NCBI RefSeq assembly: GCF_900103185.1
Contig: NZ_FNJD01000004.1
Location: 124,001 to 188,000, forward strand
Origin: Sulfitobacter litoralis
GTDB lineage: Bacteria > Pseudomonadota > Alphaproteobacteria > Rhodobacterales > Rhodobacteraceae
Length of the DNA: 64,000 nucleotides
Direction of reading: 5' to 3'
The notes under the pieces were generated by a model. That model was given only the letters and a program-made list of their open reading frames with translations. It ran no database searches and was not told the origin of the DNA. Positions 18,028 through 27,815 of the stretch are shown one piece after another. Both the position numbers and the translations under genes were made by a program. The stretch's first letter is position 1, and each line of letters begins with the position of its first letter.

Positions 18028-18735
18028 CTACCCCTTCAGCTTGGTGGAGGTATTGTCCGCCTTGGGGCGATCCTCGTCCGGATGGGTACCGGTTACCAGA
18101 TAGACAACCTGTTCCGCGATGGATGTGACAAGATCGCCCATGCGTTCAACGTTCTTGGCAATGAAATGAAGGTGCATGCACGATGTGATATTGCGCGGGT
18201 CTTCCATCATGAAGGTCAGGAATTCGCGGAACAGCGCATTATACATCTGGTCGACGTCTTCATCCCGCGCGATCACATCCATAGCCAGTTCTGCGTCGCG
18301 CTGAACATAGCAATCAAGCGCGTCCTTGAGCATGGATTCAACCGTCTTACACATGCGACGAATGGCACCAGTACTGTCGGCAACAGCGGGAAGCTGCGCC
18401 AAAACGCTATTTCGCTTGGCCATATTTTTCGCATAGTCGCCAATACGTTCTAAGCTGGCGCTAATCTTGATGACGCTGAGGATCAAACGCAAATCAACAG
18501 CCGTCGGGGCACGCAGTGCGATAATACGGGCGGCGCGTTCATTGATCAGCTCTTCGAGTGCGTCAATGGCCTTGTCCCCGCCGCGCACCTGTTCTGCCAG
18601 CTCTTCGTCACGGGTTTCCAGCGATTGTGCGGCAAGGCGAATGGCATCTTCAACCATCCCGCCCATTTTCATGATCTGCGCTTGAACGCTTTCCAGGTCA
18701 CGGTCAAAAGCAGAAGCAATGTGTTGTTCTTGCAT
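18028..18735 (-). CDS. phoU: Phosphate signalling protein PhoU
   Basis: A 235-residue helical protein with two PhoU repeats, each carrying the E/D-xxx-D metal pattern: MKMGGMVEDAIRLAAQSLETRD near the start and ERIGDYAKNMAKR near 95, then the second copy with MIEDPRN-like and ERMGDLVTSIAEQVVYLVTG segments. PhoU links the PstSCAB transporter to PhoR and damps the response when phosphate is plentiful. It sits between pstB and phoB with five-base gaps on both sides. Confidence 0.94.
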   Translation of the reverse strand: MQEQHIASAFDRDLESVQAQIMKMGGMVEDAIRLAAQSLETRDEELAEQVRGGDKAIDALEELINERAARIIALRAPTAVDLRLILSVIKISASLERIGDYAKNMAKRNSVLAQLPAVADSTGAIRRMCKTVESMLKDALDCYVQRDAELAMDVIARDEDVDQMYNALFREFLTFMMEDPRNITSCMHLHFIAKNVERMGDLVTSIAEQVVYLVTGTHPDEDRPKADNTSTKLKG

Positions 18736-18740
18736 GATAC

Positions 18741-19538
18741 TTATCCAATCCGGCCAGTGATATAGCTTTCCGTCCGAGGGTCCTCGGGCGATGTGAAAAT
18801 CTTGTCGGTCTCACCGAACTCAACCAGATTGCCGAGGTGGAAGAACGCCGTCCTCTGGCTCACCCGCGCGGCCTGTTGCATGGAGTGGGTGACGATCACC
18901 ACCGAATAATCCTGACGCAGTTCGTCGATCAACTCTTCGACTTGCGCGGTCGCAATCGGATCCAGCGCGGAACAGGGTTCATCCATCAGCAGCACTTCGG
19001 GTTCGGTCGCGACGGCGCGTGCGATACACAGACGTTGTTGCTGACCGCCCGACAGGCCGGTGCCCGGGGCATGAAGGCGGTCTTTGACCTCATTCCAGAT
19101 GGCACCGCGTTTCAACGCACGCTCAACGATATCGTCCAGTTCTGACTTATTGCGGGCAAGACCGTGGATGCGGGGCCCATAAGCAACGTTGTCATAGATC
19201 GATTTCGGGAACGGGTTAGGCTTTTGGAAGACCATACCGACCTTGGCGCGCAACTGTACCGGATCAACCGCGCTGTCATAGATATCTTCGCCATCAATCA
19301 AGATATCGCCTTTGACAGTGCAGATATCAATCGTGTCGTTCATCCGATTGATACAGCGCAGAAAAGTCGACTTGCCACAGCCTGACGGACCGATAAAGGC
19401 AGTGACCGTTTTGTCTTGGATATCAACCGACACGTCTTTGATCGCGTGGGTGTCACCATAGTAAACCTGCACGTTGCGGGCGGCGATTTTTGTTTTGTGA
19501 GTTGTCACGTCCGTCTCCGAAATTACGTTGTCTTTCAT
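18741..19538 (-). CDS. pstB: Phosphate ABC transporter ATP-binding protein
   Basis: A 265-residue ABC ATPase. Walker [11 protein letters not shown] ends at residue 58, the signature LSGGQQQR and Walker [14 protein letters not shown] follow, and the PstB-typical RINRMND and [17 protein letters not shown] blocks are present. The start MKDNVISET at 19538 has AGAGGCAAGG upstream; codons further upstream are open but would extend into pstA. It powers high-affinity phosphate import. Confidence 0.95.
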   Translation of the reverse strand: MKDNVISETDVTTHKTKIAARNVQVYYGDTHAIKDVSVDIQDKTVTAFIGPSGCGKSTFLRCINRMNDTIDICTVKGDILIDGEDIYDSAVDPVQLRAKVGMVFQKPNPFPKSIYDNVAYGPRIHGLARNKSELDDIVERALKRGAIWNEVKDRLHAPGTGLSGGQQQRLCIARAVATEPEVLLMDEPCSALDPIATAQVEELIDELRQDYSVVIVTHSMQQAARVSQRTAFFHLGNLVEFGETDKIFTSPEDPRTESYITGRIG

Positions 19539-19555
19539 TGCCTTGCCTCTCATTC

Positions 19556-20896
19556 CTACCAGCGCCGCTCGAACCTGCGCCGCAACATGACAGCGATGGC
19601 GTTCATGGTGATCAAAAAGACCAGCAGGATGATGATACCGCCCCAAGCACGTTCATAGAATGCCGGATCAGCCCGTTTCGCCCATTCGTAGATTTGCGCC
19701 GGCATGGCAGAGTTGGGGTCCATCAGCCCCGATGCAATGCCGTCAGGCGGGTTCGACGCGATGAAGCCCACCATGCCGATCAACAGCAATGGGGCCGTTT
19801 CACCAAGCGCCTGCGCTAGACCGATAATTGTGCCAGTGAGGATACCCGGAGCAGCCAAGGGCAGCACGTGGTGGAACACCGATTGCATCTTCGACGCCCC
19901 TACCCCCAGTGCCGCATCACGGATGCTGGGCGGGACAGATTTCAGCGAAGCGCGGGTCGAGATGATGATTGTTGGCAGTGTCATCAGCGTTAGCACCAGC
20001 CCGCCCACCAGCGGGGCAGAATTCGGCAGGTGCATATAGTTGATGAAAACCGCCAGACCCAGAATACCGAAGACAATCGACGGCACCGCGGCGAGGTTAG
20101 AGATATTCACCTCGATGATGTCTGTCAGCAGGTTCTTGGGCGCGAATTCCTCTAGGTAGATCGACGCGGCGACCCCGATGGGCAGAGCCAGCGCCAGCAC
20201 GACCAGCATCATGAACAGCGATCCGATCATCGAAACGCCCATGCCGGCGGCTTCTGGCCGTGCGTCCGACGCGTCAGAACCAGTGATAAAGTCGACGTTA
20301 AACCGTTTGTGCAGCGCCCCGTCCGCAATCAGCGCGTCCACCAGATCAAGCTGCTCTGTGTTGATGCTTTTGTCGTTGGCGATGCTCTCGCGGGTGACAC
20401 GGCCCTTCAGGTATCCATCGACGCGGCTGTTGGTCAGGAATTCGAATTCCACCGCAGTCCCGATCAGTTCGGGGTTCGCCAAGACAAAGTCGCGCAGCTG
20501 TGCCGCCGCATCCTTGGAGATGATCGCGCCCATCTCCTTAGGCTTCAAATCTGTGGTGATCCCGGCCTCGGCCACCTTGGCCTCCAGTGCGGCAGCCATC
20601 AGTGGCGCATAGCCAAAGGTCGAAACTTTTTTGATCTCGTCCAGATTACGGTTGCCGTTCTTGTCCAGCTTTGCCTCAAGCAGTTGCACATTCAACGTAA
20701 GAAATGTCTGTTGAAACGCTCCTGCGCCGCGGCCGATGATTGTGGTCAGCAAGATTGCTAGCATCAGCAGGCCAACAGCAATGGCGGCGATGCCATAGGC
20801 TTTGAACCGGGCTTCGGCGCGGTTGCGTTTTACAGTACGTGCATCTGGTTTCAGCAGCGATTGGCGCGGCTTTGCGGGGTTGGGCATATCGGTCAT
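19556..20896 (-). CDS. pstA: Phosphate ABC transporter permease PstA (long form)
   Basis: A 446-residue permease, longer than the 290-300 residues of E. coli PstA. After a first membrane helix (about 33-55) a large periplasmic insertion of roughly 170 residues (DUF3333-type) precedes the usual permease core, which contains [14 protein letters not shown] and the cytoplasmic EAA-like loop [22 protein letters not shown]. The long form is usual in alphaproteobacteria. Its start overlaps the pstC stop by four bases (ATGA). Confidence 0.94.
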   Translation of the reverse strand: MTDMPNPAKPRQSLLKPDARTVKRNRAEARFKAYGIAAIAVGLLMLAILLTTIIGRGAGAFQQTFLTLNVQLLEAKLDKNGNRNLDEIKKVSTFGYAPLMAAALEAKVAEAGITTDLKPKEMGAIISKDAAAQLRDFVLANPELIGTAVEFEFLTNSRVDGYLKGRVTRESIANDKSINTEQLDLVDALIADGALHKRFNVDFITGSDASDARPEAAGMGVSMIGSLFMMLVVLALALPIGVAASIYLEEFAPKNLLTDIIEVNISNLAAVPSIVFGILGLAVFINYMHLPNSAPLVGGLVLTLMTLPTIIISTRASLKSVPPSIRDAALGVGASKMQSVFHHVLPLAAPGILTGTIIGLAQALGETAPLLLIGMVGFIASNPPDGIASGLMDPNSAMPAQIYEWAKRADPAFYERAWGGIIILLVFLITMNAIAVMLRRRFERRW

Positions 20897-22392
20897 TCGT
20901 ACTGCTCCCGGTATTTGCGCACGATCAGAAGCGCTAGAACGTTCAGCCCCAAGGTCAACACAAACAGCGTCAGACCAAGGGCAAAGGCGACCAGCGTTTC
21001 AGGGCTGGCAAAGTCGGTATCCCCGGTCAGCTGGCTGACGATACGGGTGGTGATGGTGGTCATCGCTTCCAGCGGATTGCCCGAGATGCGGGCGATAGCC
21101 CCTGCCCCCAGCACAACGATCATCGTCTCGCCGATGGCCCGGCTTGCGGCGAGCAACACAGCCCCCACGATCCCCGGCAGTGCGGCAGGCAGCACGACCT
21201 GCCGGATCGTCTCGGAATGGGTCGCGCCCAGACCAAACGAGCCGTCGCGCATCGATTGCGGTACAGCGTTGATGATATCGTCGCTTAACGAAGAAACGAA
21301 GGGGATCAGCATGATGCCCATAACCAGCCCTGCCGTCAGAACAGATGTGGCCCCGCTCATCCAGTCGACCCCCAGAAGTCCGTCCTCGCCACGCCCAAAG
21401 ACTTTTACCAGAAACGGACCGACCGTCAGCAGGGCAAACAGACCGTAAACGATTGTCGGGATACCCGCGAGGATTTCCAGCAAAGGTTTGGCAAAGGCGC
21501 GTACTTTGTTGTTGGCGTATTCAGACAGGTAGATCGCGGCAAAAAGACCGATCGGCACGGCCACCAGCAGCGCAATGAACGAGATATAGAGCGTCCCCCA
21601 GAGCAGCGGCAGGATCGACAGATCACTGTCGCCACGAAAGTTCGGAGCCCATGTCGTGCCTAGAAAGAAATCCTGCCATGGATGCAGGCGGAAGAAGTTC
21701 AATGTCTCGAACAACATCGACAGCACAATCCCCACAGTTGTCAGGATCGCCAGCGACGCAGCGAGCACCAGCAACCCAAGCAGGAACCGTTCCACCGTAT
21801 TGCGCGCTCGAAAATCGGCGCGTGCGGTGCGCAGCGCGATAAACATCCCGCCCAATACAAGCACGCTGATCACAGCGATCATCAGCCAACGGCCGGTGAC
21901 CTCCATGCTGCGATAGCGTTGCGCTGCCGCCAGTACCTCTGGCGTCACGTCAGACCCAAGCGCCACGCCGGTGCCTGCCAGAAGCGCGCGCACGTCTGTG
22001 GCGGTCACATCCATATCGCGGGCGCTGTCGGCATCCAGCGTGCCGCTTTGCACAGCAGCATCAAGCCCGTTGGCCACGCGGCGCACGTCGCTCATGACCA
22101 GGTTGACCGAAGACCCTTCGTTCACAGCGCTTTGCGGAATCATGTCGATCACTGCATTCTGAATCAGCATCGGCTGGACCAGCATCCAGATCGCCAAGAC
22201 GAACAGCGCCGGAATGGCGGTGAGCATCGCGGCATTATAGCCATAGTAATTCGGGAGGGAGTGCAGCTTGCGCGCATCGCCCGAAACAGACGACATGACC
22301 CGGCTGCGTACCAGACCATAGGCAAGGACTGTTAATATCAAAACAACGGCAACTAAGAGCGTCGTTGATCCCACATTGAATAAATCGCGCAT
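20893..22392 (-). CDS. pstC: Phosphate ABC transporter permease PstC (long form)
   Basis: A 499-residue permease. The N-terminal part has a membrane helix, a soluble stretch of about 100 residues and further helices; the C-terminal 280 residues are the conserved core with IPTIVYGLFALLTVGPF and the cytoplasmic loop SFGLGATHSETIRQVVLPAALPG. The extended N-terminus matches the alphaproteobacterial form that pairs with DUF3333 PstA. A hairpin terminator separates it from pstS, so it is expected to be made at a lower level than the binding protein. Confidence 0.94.
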   Translation of the reverse strand: MRDLFNVGSTTLLVAVVLILTVLAYGLVRSRVMSSVSGDARKLHSLPNYYGYNAAMLTAIPALFVLAIWMLVQPMLIQNAVIDMIPQSAVNEGSSVNLVMSDVRRVANGLDAAVQSGTLDADSARDMDVTATDVRALLAGTGVALGSDVTPEVLAAAQRYRSMEVTGRWLMIAVISVLVLGGMFIALRTARADFRARNTVERFLLGLLVLAASLAILTTVGIVLSMLFETLNFFRLHPWQDFFLGTTWAPNFRGDSDLSILPLLWGTLYISFIALLVAVPIGLFAAIYLSEYANNKVRAFAKPLLEILAGIPTIVYGLFALLTVGPFLVKVFGRGEDGLLGVDWMSGATSVLTAGLVMGIMLIPFVSSLSDDIINAVPQSMRDGSFGLGATHSETIRQVVLPAALPGIVGAVLLAASRAIGETMIVVLGAGAIARISGNPLEAMTTITTRIVSQLTGDTDFASPETLVAFALGLTLFVLTLGLNVLALLIVRKYREQYE

Positions 22393-22453
22393 GGTGGCCC
22401 TCGGTCGTGGCCTATGTCAGGCCATCATTGTTTGGAAAGTATCAGTCCGGCAG

Positions 22454-22486
22454 CAAAAAACCGGAGACGCCTTGCAGCGCCTCCGG
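22454..22486 (-). terminator. Internal terminator between pstS and pstC
   Basis: On the minus strand CCGGAGGCGC pairs with GCGTCTCCGG (one mismatch) around a short loop and is followed by TTTTTT. It lies 15 bases after the pstS stop. Partial termination here would give excess binding protein over the membrane components. Confidence 0.8.
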
Positions 22487-22501
22487 ATCGCAAGGCAGGG
22501 T

Positions 22502-23542
22502 TTAGGAACCGCTGCCCAATACAGTTTCGTCAGCAACAACCGACTGTGTCTTCGCCAGTTCTGGGTCGGCAACCAGACCGTATTCGGCCAAAGGACCGTC
22601 GGGGCCTGCAATCTCGTCCGCCACGAAGAATTCAGCGTATTCCTTAAGGCCTGGGATCACACCGATGTGTGCTTTCTTGACGTAGAAGAACAGCGGGCGG
22701 GATACGGGGTAGTCGCCGCTCGAAATGGTTTCGACTGTTGGCTCTACGCCGCCCATGTTGGCAACGGTCAGCTTGTCGGTGTTGTTCTCGTAGAACGCCA
22801 GACCGAAGACGCCGATGCCGTCTTTGTTGCTTTCGATGCGCGCCAGCGTTTCGGTGTAGTCACCGTCGATGTCCACGGACACACCATCGGTGCGCAGCGC
22901 GATACATGCTTTTTCAGCGGCTTTCTTGTCGTCGCCATTCGCGGCTTTGAACGCTTCGAAGTCGCCGGTTTCTTCACAACCTGCCAGGATCACTTTTTCT
23001 TCGAAGACTTCGCGCGTGCCGTGCTTGGTGCCGGGGATGTAGGCCTGGATCGGCTGCTCGGGGAAGCTGGCGTTCACGTCGGACCACATTTTGTTGGGGT
23101 TCGCCACGATCTCGCCGTCGACAACGACTTCGGCGGACAGGGCTTTGTACCAGTCTTCGGGGGTGAATTCGAATGTGTTGCCATTGATGTGGGATGCAAA
23201 GACGATGCCGTCATAGCCGATCTGAACTTCGATGATGTCCGTCACACCGTTCGCGGCGCAGGCTTCAACTTCGGAGCTTTTGATCTGGCGCGAGGCGTTT
23301 GCCACGTCGATTGTGTTCTCGCCAACACCTTCACAAAAACGCTTCAGACCCGCCGAGGAGCCACCGGATTCAACAACAGGTGTCGGGAAATCGAAGTTTT
23401 CGCCAAAGGCTTCGGCAACGATGGATGCATAGGGCAGAACAGTGGAGGAACCGGCAACCTGTACCTGATCACGCGCGGCAGCGGCGGTTGCGGATACGGC
23501 GGCAATGGCCAGCGCGGAAGTGGTGAGTTTAACGAGCGACAT
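22502..23542 (-). CDS. pstS: Phosphate ABC transporter substrate-binding protein
   Basis: A 346-residue periplasmic phosphate binder. A signal peptide (MSLVKLTTSALAIAAVSATA) is followed by the ligand loop VAGSSTVLPYA, then ESGGSSAGLKRFCEG and GTKHGTREVFEEKV, the phosphate-contacting serine and arginine-rich turns of this family. The start at 23542 has GGAGAC as SD; 31 codons further upstream are open but run through the Pho box leader and are not likely translated. It is the first gene of the pst-phoU-phoB operon. Confidence 0.94.
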   Translation of the reverse strand: MSLVKLTTSALAIAAVSATAAAARDQVQVAGSSTVLPYASIVAEAFGENFDFPTPVVESGGSSAGLKRFCEGVGENTIDVANASRQIKSSEVEACAANGVTDIIEVQIGYDGIVFASHINGNTFEFTPEDWYKALSAEVVVDGEIVANPNKMWSDVNASFPEQPIQAYIPGTKHGTREVFEEKVILAGCEETGDFEAFKAANGDDKKAAEKACIALRTDGVSVDIDGDYTETLARIESNKDGIGVFGLAFYENNTDKLTVANMGGVEPTVETISSGDYPVSRPLFFYVKKAHIGVIPGLKEYAEFFVADEIAGPDGPLAEYGLVADPELAKTQSVVADETVLGSGS

Positions 23543-23620
23543 GATGTCTCCTGTCAGCTTAGAATTGTCTGACCACCCCCATGGTGATCTTGCCGCAGCA
23601 ATAGGCAAGCGACACTGAGC

Positions 23621-23653
23621 TTTTGTGACAGCCATGTTACAGTTTTATGACGC
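23621..23653 (-). promoter_or_regulatory. Pho box, three 11-bp units
   Basis: On the minus strand three direct units lie head to tail: GCGTCATAAAA, CTGTAACATGG and CTGTCACAAAA. CTGT-AC/CTGTCAC spaced by 11 is the PhoB-binding consensus. The site ends 78 bases upstream of the pstS start, within the 152-base gap between phoR and pstS. Confidence 0.85.
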
Positions 23654-23694
23654 TGGCGGAAATTGTAAATTATTTTGGATCGAAACGTGACATT

Positions 23695-24738
23695 TCACGC
23701 CGCATCCAAGGGTAGAATCACCGTAAACCGTGCCCCATCTCCCAGATCAGAGGTAATTTTCAGCCGTCCGCGGTGCCGGTTCAGGATATGTTTTACAATC
23801 GCCAGCCCCAGCCCCGTCCCGCCAAGCGCGCGACTGCGGTGGCTGTCGGCGCGGTAGAACCGTTCGGTCAGGCGCGGCAGGTGGACAGGGTCGATCCCCG
23901 GCCCGTGATCGCGGACCGTGATCCTTACAGCGGGGCCTCGCAACGACGGGTCACGCAATGTGGTCTCTACCAAGATTTCGACCTCTTTCCCCACCCCACC
24001 GTATTTAATGCCGTTTTCAATAAGGTTCGTGAACACTTGCAACAGCTGGTCCGTGTCGCCCATCAGCGGCAGAGGATCGTCCCCCATCGTGGCCACCAGC
24101 GTCACATCTGCCTCTACGGCCAAGGGGTTAAGATTGCGCATGGTCGATTGCAGCACATAGCGCAGATCAACCTTGTCTGTCGGACGCACTCGTTCGTTTG
24201 ATTCCACCCGTGACAACGACAGCAGATCCCCCACCAGCCGGTTCATGCGCTCGGCTTCTCCGGTCATGATGGTCAAAAACCTGTCCCGTGCGGGCGCATC
24301 GTCTCGTGCAGGGCCGCGCAGCGTTTCGATAAACCCCATCATCGCGGTCAGCGGTGTACGCAGCTCGTGGCTGACATTGGCGACAAAATCGCGGCGCATC
24401 TGGCTGGCGTTAGTGACTTGGGTGATATCCTGAAAGCTGAGCAAGACATAATTCATGCCCGTCACCTTGCGCACATGCACCCGAAAGGTCGTGTCATTGC
24501 CATTGTCGCTTGCCAGATACTGCGCCTCGCGCGGGGTGTCGTCCTGCTGGCATTGCTCGACCGCGTCCACCACTGCCGGTTGACGCAGGACGTTGATAAA
24601 GTGACGGTCCAACGCGCCCCGTCCCAGCAGCGCCTCGGCGGGCGCGTTCATCGCAACGATACGTTCGGCACGGTCAACGGCCAGCGTTGGTAAAGGCAGC
24701 GCCGCCAGCAAGTCCGGCAGATGCGGGCGCAGCACCAT
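23695..24738 (-). CDS. phoR: Phosphate regulon sensor kinase PhoR (no visible membrane anchor)
   Basis: A 347-residue histidine kinase: PAS domain (about 8-105), then DHp helix with RRDFVANVSHELRTPLTAM (His124), and an HATPase domain with NLIENGIKYG (N box), DHGPGIDP (G1) and RALGGTGLGLAIVKH (G2). It is the expected partner of PhoB and lies just upstream of the Pho box. Unlike E. coli PhoR I see no N-terminal transmembrane helix; the protein starts almost directly with the PAS domain, and the previous gene ends two bases before it. It may be soluble or recruited through PhoU and the transporter. Confidence 0.9.
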   Translation of the reverse strand: MVLRPHLPDLLAALPLPTLAVDRAERIVAMNAPAEALLGRGALDRHFINVLRQPAVVDAVEQCQQDDTPREAQYLASDNGNDTTFRVHVRKVTGMNYVLLSFQDITQVTNASQMRRDFVANVSHELRTPLTAMMGFIETLRGPARDDAPARDRFLTIMTGEAERMNRLVGDLLSLSRVESNERVRPTDKVDLRYVLQSTMRNLNPLAVEADVTLVATMGDDPLPLMGDTDQLLQVFTNLIENGIKYGGVGKEVEILVETTLRDPSLRGPAVRITVRDHGPGIDPVHLPRLTERFYRADSHRSRALGGTGLGLAIVKHILNRHRGRLKITSDLGDGARFTVILPLDAA

Positions 24739-24740
24739 GC

Positions 24741-25262
24741 TCAGACGGGTTTAAGCTGGTTGGCAAAGCGCCGCGCGTTGTCTTGGTAGTGTTTCGCGCT
24801 GGCGGTCAGCCCTGCAATCGCCGCCGCGTCCAGATCGCGCACGACCTTGCCCGGCGCGCCCATCACCAGCGACCCGTCGGGGATCACCTTGTTTTCGGTG
24901 ATCAACGCCCCTGCCCCGATCAGGCAGTTCCTGCCGATCTTGGCCCCGTTCAGGATCGTCGCCCCCATGCCGACCAGCGAATTGTCACCGATGGTACAGC
25001 CGTGCAGCATGACCTTGTGGCCGATCGTGCAGTTCTCCCCCACGGTCAGCGGGCAGCCCGGGTCCGTGTGAAAGACGCAGTTCTCCTGCACGTTACTGCC
25101 TTTGCCGACGAGGATCAGCTCGTTATCACCGCGCAGCGTGCAGCCGAACCAGACAGAGGCCCCTGCTTCAAGCGTCACATTCCCGATGACATTCGCATCC
25201 GGGGCGACCCATGCATCTGCGTGTACCTGCGGGGTGATGTCGGCCAAAGCGTAAAGCGTCAT
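24741..25262 (-). CDS. Gamma-carbonic anhydrase family protein
   Basis: A 173-residue left-handed beta-helix protein with hexapeptide repeats ([LIV]-G-x4 spacing through residues 20-130). The zinc-ligand histidines fit FHTDPG and the GHKVMLHG segment. Family members include active gamma-carbonic anhydrases and many homologues of unknown activity (YrdA, PaaY). It overlaps gmk by four bases and precedes phoR by two, so it belongs to the yicC-gmk-CA-phoR run. Confidence 0.9.
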   Translation of the reverse strand: MTLYALADITPQVHADAWVAPDANVIGNVTLEAGASVWFGCTLRGDNELILVGKGSNVQENCVFHTDPGCPLTVGENCTIGHKVMLHGCTIGDNSLVGMGATILNGAKIGRNCLIGAGALITENKVIPDGSLVMGAPGKVVRDLDAAAIAGLTASAKHYQDNARRFANQLKPV

Positions 25263-25900
25263 TTCGTGTCCTCGAATTCTGATTGCAATGCGCGCACATG
25301 ATCGACCAGTTTCGGCTGCTGCGAAAGGCGCAATCTTTCGGCGGTGATGATCGACTTCAGCTTGGCCTCTGTCACCGTCAGATCGTCGTTGACCAGCACA
25401 TAGTCATAGCCGGCCCAATGGCTGATCTCGTCCCAGCTTTTTTCCATCCGCAGGGCGATGGTATCGGGGGCGTCCTGACCACGGGTTTCCAGACGGCGGC
25501 GCAACTCCTTGATCGACGGCGGCAGGATAAAGATCGACAGCACATGCTGTTTGAGCGCCGAGTTGCTGATCTGCTGCGCGCCCTGCCAATCCACGTCAAA
25601 CAGAACGTCGCGACCGCTATCGATCGCCTTTTGCACCGGTCCCTTGGGCGAACCGTAATAGTTGTTAAAGACCCGCGCGTGCTCCAGCATGTCGCCGTCG
25701 TTCACCATGGCGCGGAAATCATCCTCGGCAGTAAAAAAGTAATCCTTACCATCTACTTCGCCGACACGCGGGGCGCGGGTTGTAGCCGAAACAGAAAACT
25801 CAAGCGAGGTATCCCAATCGCGCAGCTTGCGTGCCAGCGTCGATTTACCCGCCCCCGAGGGCGAGCTGAGGATGATCAATAGGCCGCGTCGGTCGCTCAT
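25259..25900 (-). CDS. gmk: Guanylate kinase
   Basis: A 213-residue enzyme converting GMP to GDP. The P-loop [10 protein letters not shown] is at residues 12-21, the GMP-binding region includes [19 protein letters not shown] and the YGSPKGPV lid, and [12 protein letters not shown] carries the Walker B-like strand. It lies directly after yicC, three bases apart, a gene pair widely conserved in bacteria. Confidence 0.97.
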   Translation of the reverse strand: MSDRRGLLIILSSPSGAGKSTLARKLRDWDTSLEFSVSATTRAPRVGEVDGKDYFFTAEDDFRAMVNDGDMLEHARVFNNYYGSPKGPVQKAIDSGRDVLFDVDWQGAQQISNSALKQHVLSIFILPPSIKELRRRLETRGQDAPDTIALRMEKSWDEISHWAGYDYVLVNDDLTVTEAKLKSIITAERLRLSQQPKLVDHVRALQSEFEDTK

Positions 25901-25903
25901 GTC

Positions 25904-26794
25904 TTACTCCACATTCTGCACTTGTTCGCGCATCTGGTCTATCACCGCCTTCAATGCCAGCCCGATCTGGGTCAGCGCGGTGTTTTGTGCCTTGGCGCAC
26001 AGCGTGTTAGCCTCGCGGTTGAACTCCTGCATCAGGAAATCCAGCTTGCGCCCCACGGCCCCGTCCTGCGCAAGCAAGGCGCGGGCGGCATCCACATGGG
26101 CGTGCAGGCGGTCGATCTCTTCGGTGATATCGGATTTGACCGCGATCAGCGCCAGTTCCTGCGCCAGCCGGTCGGCATCCACGCCTTCAGCATTGTCCAG
26201 CACCCGTGCAAGATTGCGCTGGAGCGTCAGTGACACCTCTTTCTTGCGTGTCTGTGCCTGTGTTGCCGCTTGTGCTGTCAAATCCGCGACCTCTGACAAC
26301 TGTGCCTCTAGCACCCGCGCCAAGGCCGCCCCTTCACGCGCGCGCATGGCGTTGAAGTCTTCAACCACCGCAGGGAACTCGGCCAGCAGCGTCGCACAAA
26401 GGGCCGCCGCGTCATCCACCGTCGTCGCCTGTTCCAGCACGCCGCGCATGGTTACGATGTCCGTCGCTTTGGACGGCGCCAGCGAGATACCCGCGTCCAT
26501 CGCGCGTGCTTCGATCTGGTGCAGGGCGTCTAAAACGGTTTCAAGCTGATCTGCGTTCACCGTCAATGCGCCGCCGCCATCCTCGCGCGTTATCCGCAGA
26601 TTGCAGGTGACATTGCCACGGGCGATGGCAGTGGTCAGTTGTTTGCGCAGACCTGCCTCGAGCCCGTCGACCCAGTCCGGCACACGCAGTCGCAGATCAA
26701 GCCCCTTGCCGTTGACCGACCGGAGTTCCCAGCCCCAGCTATGCGGGCCGGACGCCCCACTTGCCGAAGCAAAACCCGTCATCGAACGTATCAT
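25904..26794 (-). CDS. YicC family protein
   Basis: A 296-residue protein beginning MIRSMTGFASASG, the invariant YicC N-terminus, with WELRSVNGKGLDLRLRVPDW (N-terminal domain) and a C-terminal DUF1732 domain ending in KLDFLMQEFNREANTLCAKAQN, where the acidic residues bind metal. YicC proteins are endoribonucleases; in E. coli YicC affects small-RNA turnover. The start at 26794 is set by homology of MTGFA; longer frames have no support. It heads the yicC-gmk-CA-phoR run. Confidence 0.92.
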   Translation of the reverse strand: MIRSMTGFASASGASGPHSWGWELRSVNGKGLDLRLRVPDWVDGLEAGLRKQLTTAIARGNVTCNLRITREDGGGALTVNADQLETVLDALHQIEARAMDAGISLAPSKATDIVTMRGVLEQATTVDDAAALCATLLAEFPAVVEDFNAMRAREGAALARVLEAQLSEVADLTAQAATQAQTRKKEVSLTLQRNLARVLDNAEGVDADRLAQELALIAVKSDITEEIDRLHAHVDAARALLAQDGAVGRKLDFLMQEFNREANTLCAKAQNTALTQIGLALKAVIDQMREQVQNVE

Positions 26795-26928
26795 GGCATG
26801 GTCCTTGTCGATTGCGATCTTTGCGCGCCTTAAAAGCGAAAGAACCAAATGGGGCAAGTAAAAAGCCATTCCCCGTCCGCTGGTGGGTTTTGGTAGGCTG
26901 ATGTGCACGCTTTAATTCTGCGCGAAGC

Positions 26929-26944
26929 TTAATGGTCTATTAAC
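26929..26944. promoter_or_regulatory. CtrA-binding site
   Basis: TTAATGGTCTATTAAC is an exact match to the CtrA consensus TTAA-N7-TTAAC. It lies 113 bases before the start of the PAS-domain gene and 135 bases before yicC on the other side, in their shared control region. Confidence 0.7.
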
Positions 26945-27056
26945 CAAGTTTACTGTTTTATCTACAAACCACCGCTAATTTGACTAAACCCTTTGGAATT
27001 CTCCTGGCACCGCACTGCCGACACTTCGACCGCGACGATTGCAAAAAGGCTATTTC

Positions 27057-27725
27057 ATGACACATCTTCCCCCTTTGGGCGACCACCCCCAAGTCGTACC
27101 ACGTCGCAGGATGCCGCCGTTTTCCCCTGCAATGTCCGAGGTGCAGGCCTATTGGCAGGGGCTATGCCGTGGTCAGCCGGTTCCGTTCCGGTCCCAGGTC
27201 GACCCCTCCGAAATTGCCAGCCTGCTGGATCGTGCCTTTGTGCTTGAGCGAAAACGATCCGAGGTCGCCCGCTTTCGCATTACGGGATCCTATCTATGCG
27301 ATGCTATGGCGATGGACCTGCGCGGGATGCCAATGATTTCGCTGTTCGCCCCGTCCGAGAGACGCCGGTGCAGTGATTGGCTTGATCAGATCCTCGCACA
27401 GCCCGCAATCGGGGAAATGACGCTCATCGGTCAGGACGCCACTGTTCATGCCCGGATGCTGGTGCTGCCGTTGCGCAGCGACATGGGTCAAATCGACCGG
27501 ATGCTTGGTTGCCTGGAGTCTACGTCAAACGCCAGCGCATACCCGGGCTTCTATAAAATTGGTGATCTGGCCACCACCGCGATCCCACGCCCCCCACGGG
27601 CCTATCTGACCCGCGATACCTGCGCGACTGCCACCGATGGGTTTGCCAACGCCGGTGTCGGTTACACCACGCAGGGCCCGCGCGCCCGTCCGTCTTATCT
27701 GAGGCTGGTCAAGTCTGACGTTTAG
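27057..27725 (+). CDS. PAS domain-containing protein (PAS_5 type)
   Basis: A 222-residue soluble protein. Residues about 30-165 form the PAS domain typical of alphaproteobacterial stand-alone PAS proteins (DUF1457/PAS_5): AYWQGLCRGQPVPFRSQVDPSEIASLL, then FRITGSYLCDAMAMDLRGMP. The remaining C-terminus is basic and probably disordered. Caulobacter MopJ, a CtrA-controlled modulator of the CckA-CtrA pathway, has this single-domain design, and the perfect CtrA site upstream fits, but orthology is not shown. The ATG at 27057 is preferred over 27039 on the basis of the usual N-terminus; the SD is weak. Confidence 0.8.
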   Translation: MTHLPPLGDHPQVVPRRRMPPFSPAMSEVQAYWQGLCRGQPVPFRSQVDPSEIASLLDRAFVLERKRSEVARFRITGSYLCDAMAMDLRGMPMISLFAPSERRRCSDWLDQILAQPAIGEMTLIGQDATVHARMLVLPLRSDMGQIDRMLGCLESTSNASAYPGFYKIGDLATTAIPRPPRAYLTRDTCATATDGFANAGVGYTTQGPRARPSYLRLVKSDV

Positions 27726-27762
27726 GAACAATCAGGACCGCCAAGCCTTCTGATCAATGAAG

Positions 27763-27800
27763 AAGGCCGCGCATCTGCTCTGCACGGCCTTTAATTTTTT
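27763..27800 (+). terminator. Terminator after the PAS gene
   Basis: AAGGCCG (27763-27769) and CGGCCTT (27785-27791) form the stem, extended by an inner GCA/TGC, followed by TTAATTTTTT. It lies between the convergent PAS and DAHP synthase genes. Confidence 0.75.
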
Positions 27801-27815
27801 CAATGTCTGCAGTGC

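Noticed and set aside
22376-23572. A 398-codon plus-strand frame opposite pstS
   Set aside because: The strong PstS coding signal is on the other strand; this frame is a GC-rich antisense shadow without a known motif.
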